This document shows, piece by piece, positions 63,946-64,000 of a DNA stretch of 64,000 nucleotides (the stretch's first letter is position 1; every line of letters starts with the position of its first letter). Under the pieces are notes generated by a model. That model ran no database searches and was not told the DNA's origin. It saw nothing but the letters and a program-made list of their open reading frames with translations. A program made the translations under genes and the position numbers. Source of the stretch: Glycocaulis alkaliphilus (GTDB lineage Bacteria > Pseudomonadota > Alphaproteobacteria > Caulobacterales > Maricaulaceae); assembly GCF_004000605.1 (NCBI RefSeq), contig NZ_CP018911.1, forward strand, positions 372,001-436,000, written 5' to 3'.

Positions 63946-64000
63946 AAACCTTCCACGTCCTGAAGCCTCTCTAGTTAGGCGGTGCGGACAGTTCCGTCGA

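Overview
The window looks like about 64 kb of chromosome from a GC-rich alphaproteobacterium. The gene content (PhaR/PhaB, petABC, etfBA, HIG1 protein, NifU-like/YidD pair, FtsEX beside an MJ0042 zinc-ribbon protein and a TIGR02302/DUF4175 protein) and gene order fit the Hyphomonadaceae/Maricaulaceae (Maricaulales) or nearby Caulobacterales. That placement is inference from gene content, not from a marker-gene tree. No rRNA, tRNA, CRISPR array or prophage was seen.

Layout. 1-9.4 kb: end of a PhoD phosphatase, DUF4168 protein, folE, then cysS/NifU-like/yidD/GT2, HMG-CoA lyase with a GT39 mannosyltransferase-like gene, a divergent polyprenyl-phosphate-sugar GT2 and a small membrane protein. 9.4-12.3 kb: two tiny overlapping genes, the divergent phaR/phaB pair and a secreted DUF4908-like protein. 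12.3-25.3 kb: gloB, methyltransferase, hisC, then a minus-strand run DUF2125-plsC-ydcF-ftsX-ftsE, a zinc-ribbon protein, TIGR02302, an LptM-like lipoprotein, argH and a divergent tlpA. 25.3-26.5 kb: an IS481-family element. 26.5-36.1 kb: a basic conserved protein, etfBA, yceI, pduO, serine hydrolase, HIG1, tetR, EamA, gluQRS, esterase and HNH protein. 36.2-44.9 kb: mscS and the moxR-DUF58-DUF4159-VWA-like operon, interrupted by a DUF559 gene bracketed by palindromic repeats. 44.9-51.8 kb: DUF1285, NUDIX, DUF6111, cca, an unknown 495-residue protein, hemF and a TPR-sulfotransferase. 51.8-64 kb: petABC, GrpB, mtnP, UrcA-like, apt, membrane protein, S10 peptidase, rlmJ, an alpha/beta hydrolase and a Bcr/CflA transporter.

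How it works together. Most genes are housekeeping and packed into tight operons with ATGA/TGATG overlaps. Clear functional groups are respiration (petABC, etfBA), PHB storage (phaR/phaB), cell-envelope division and lipids (ftsEX, plsC), the MoxR/DUF58/BatA-like envelope-stress operon, and purine/methionine salvage (mtnP, apt).

Most interesting structure. The accessory signal is in short palindromic elements. (1) A DUF559 nuclease-like gene sits between two inverted 56-58 bp double-hairpin repeats, forming a ~455 bp module inside the moxR operon. (2) The IS481 element carries 6-bp target duplications and landed exactly in the loop of a palindromic repeat; its transposase frame runs out of the element into host DNA. 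(3) A second double-hairpin repeat family occurs twice, each time between convergent genes.
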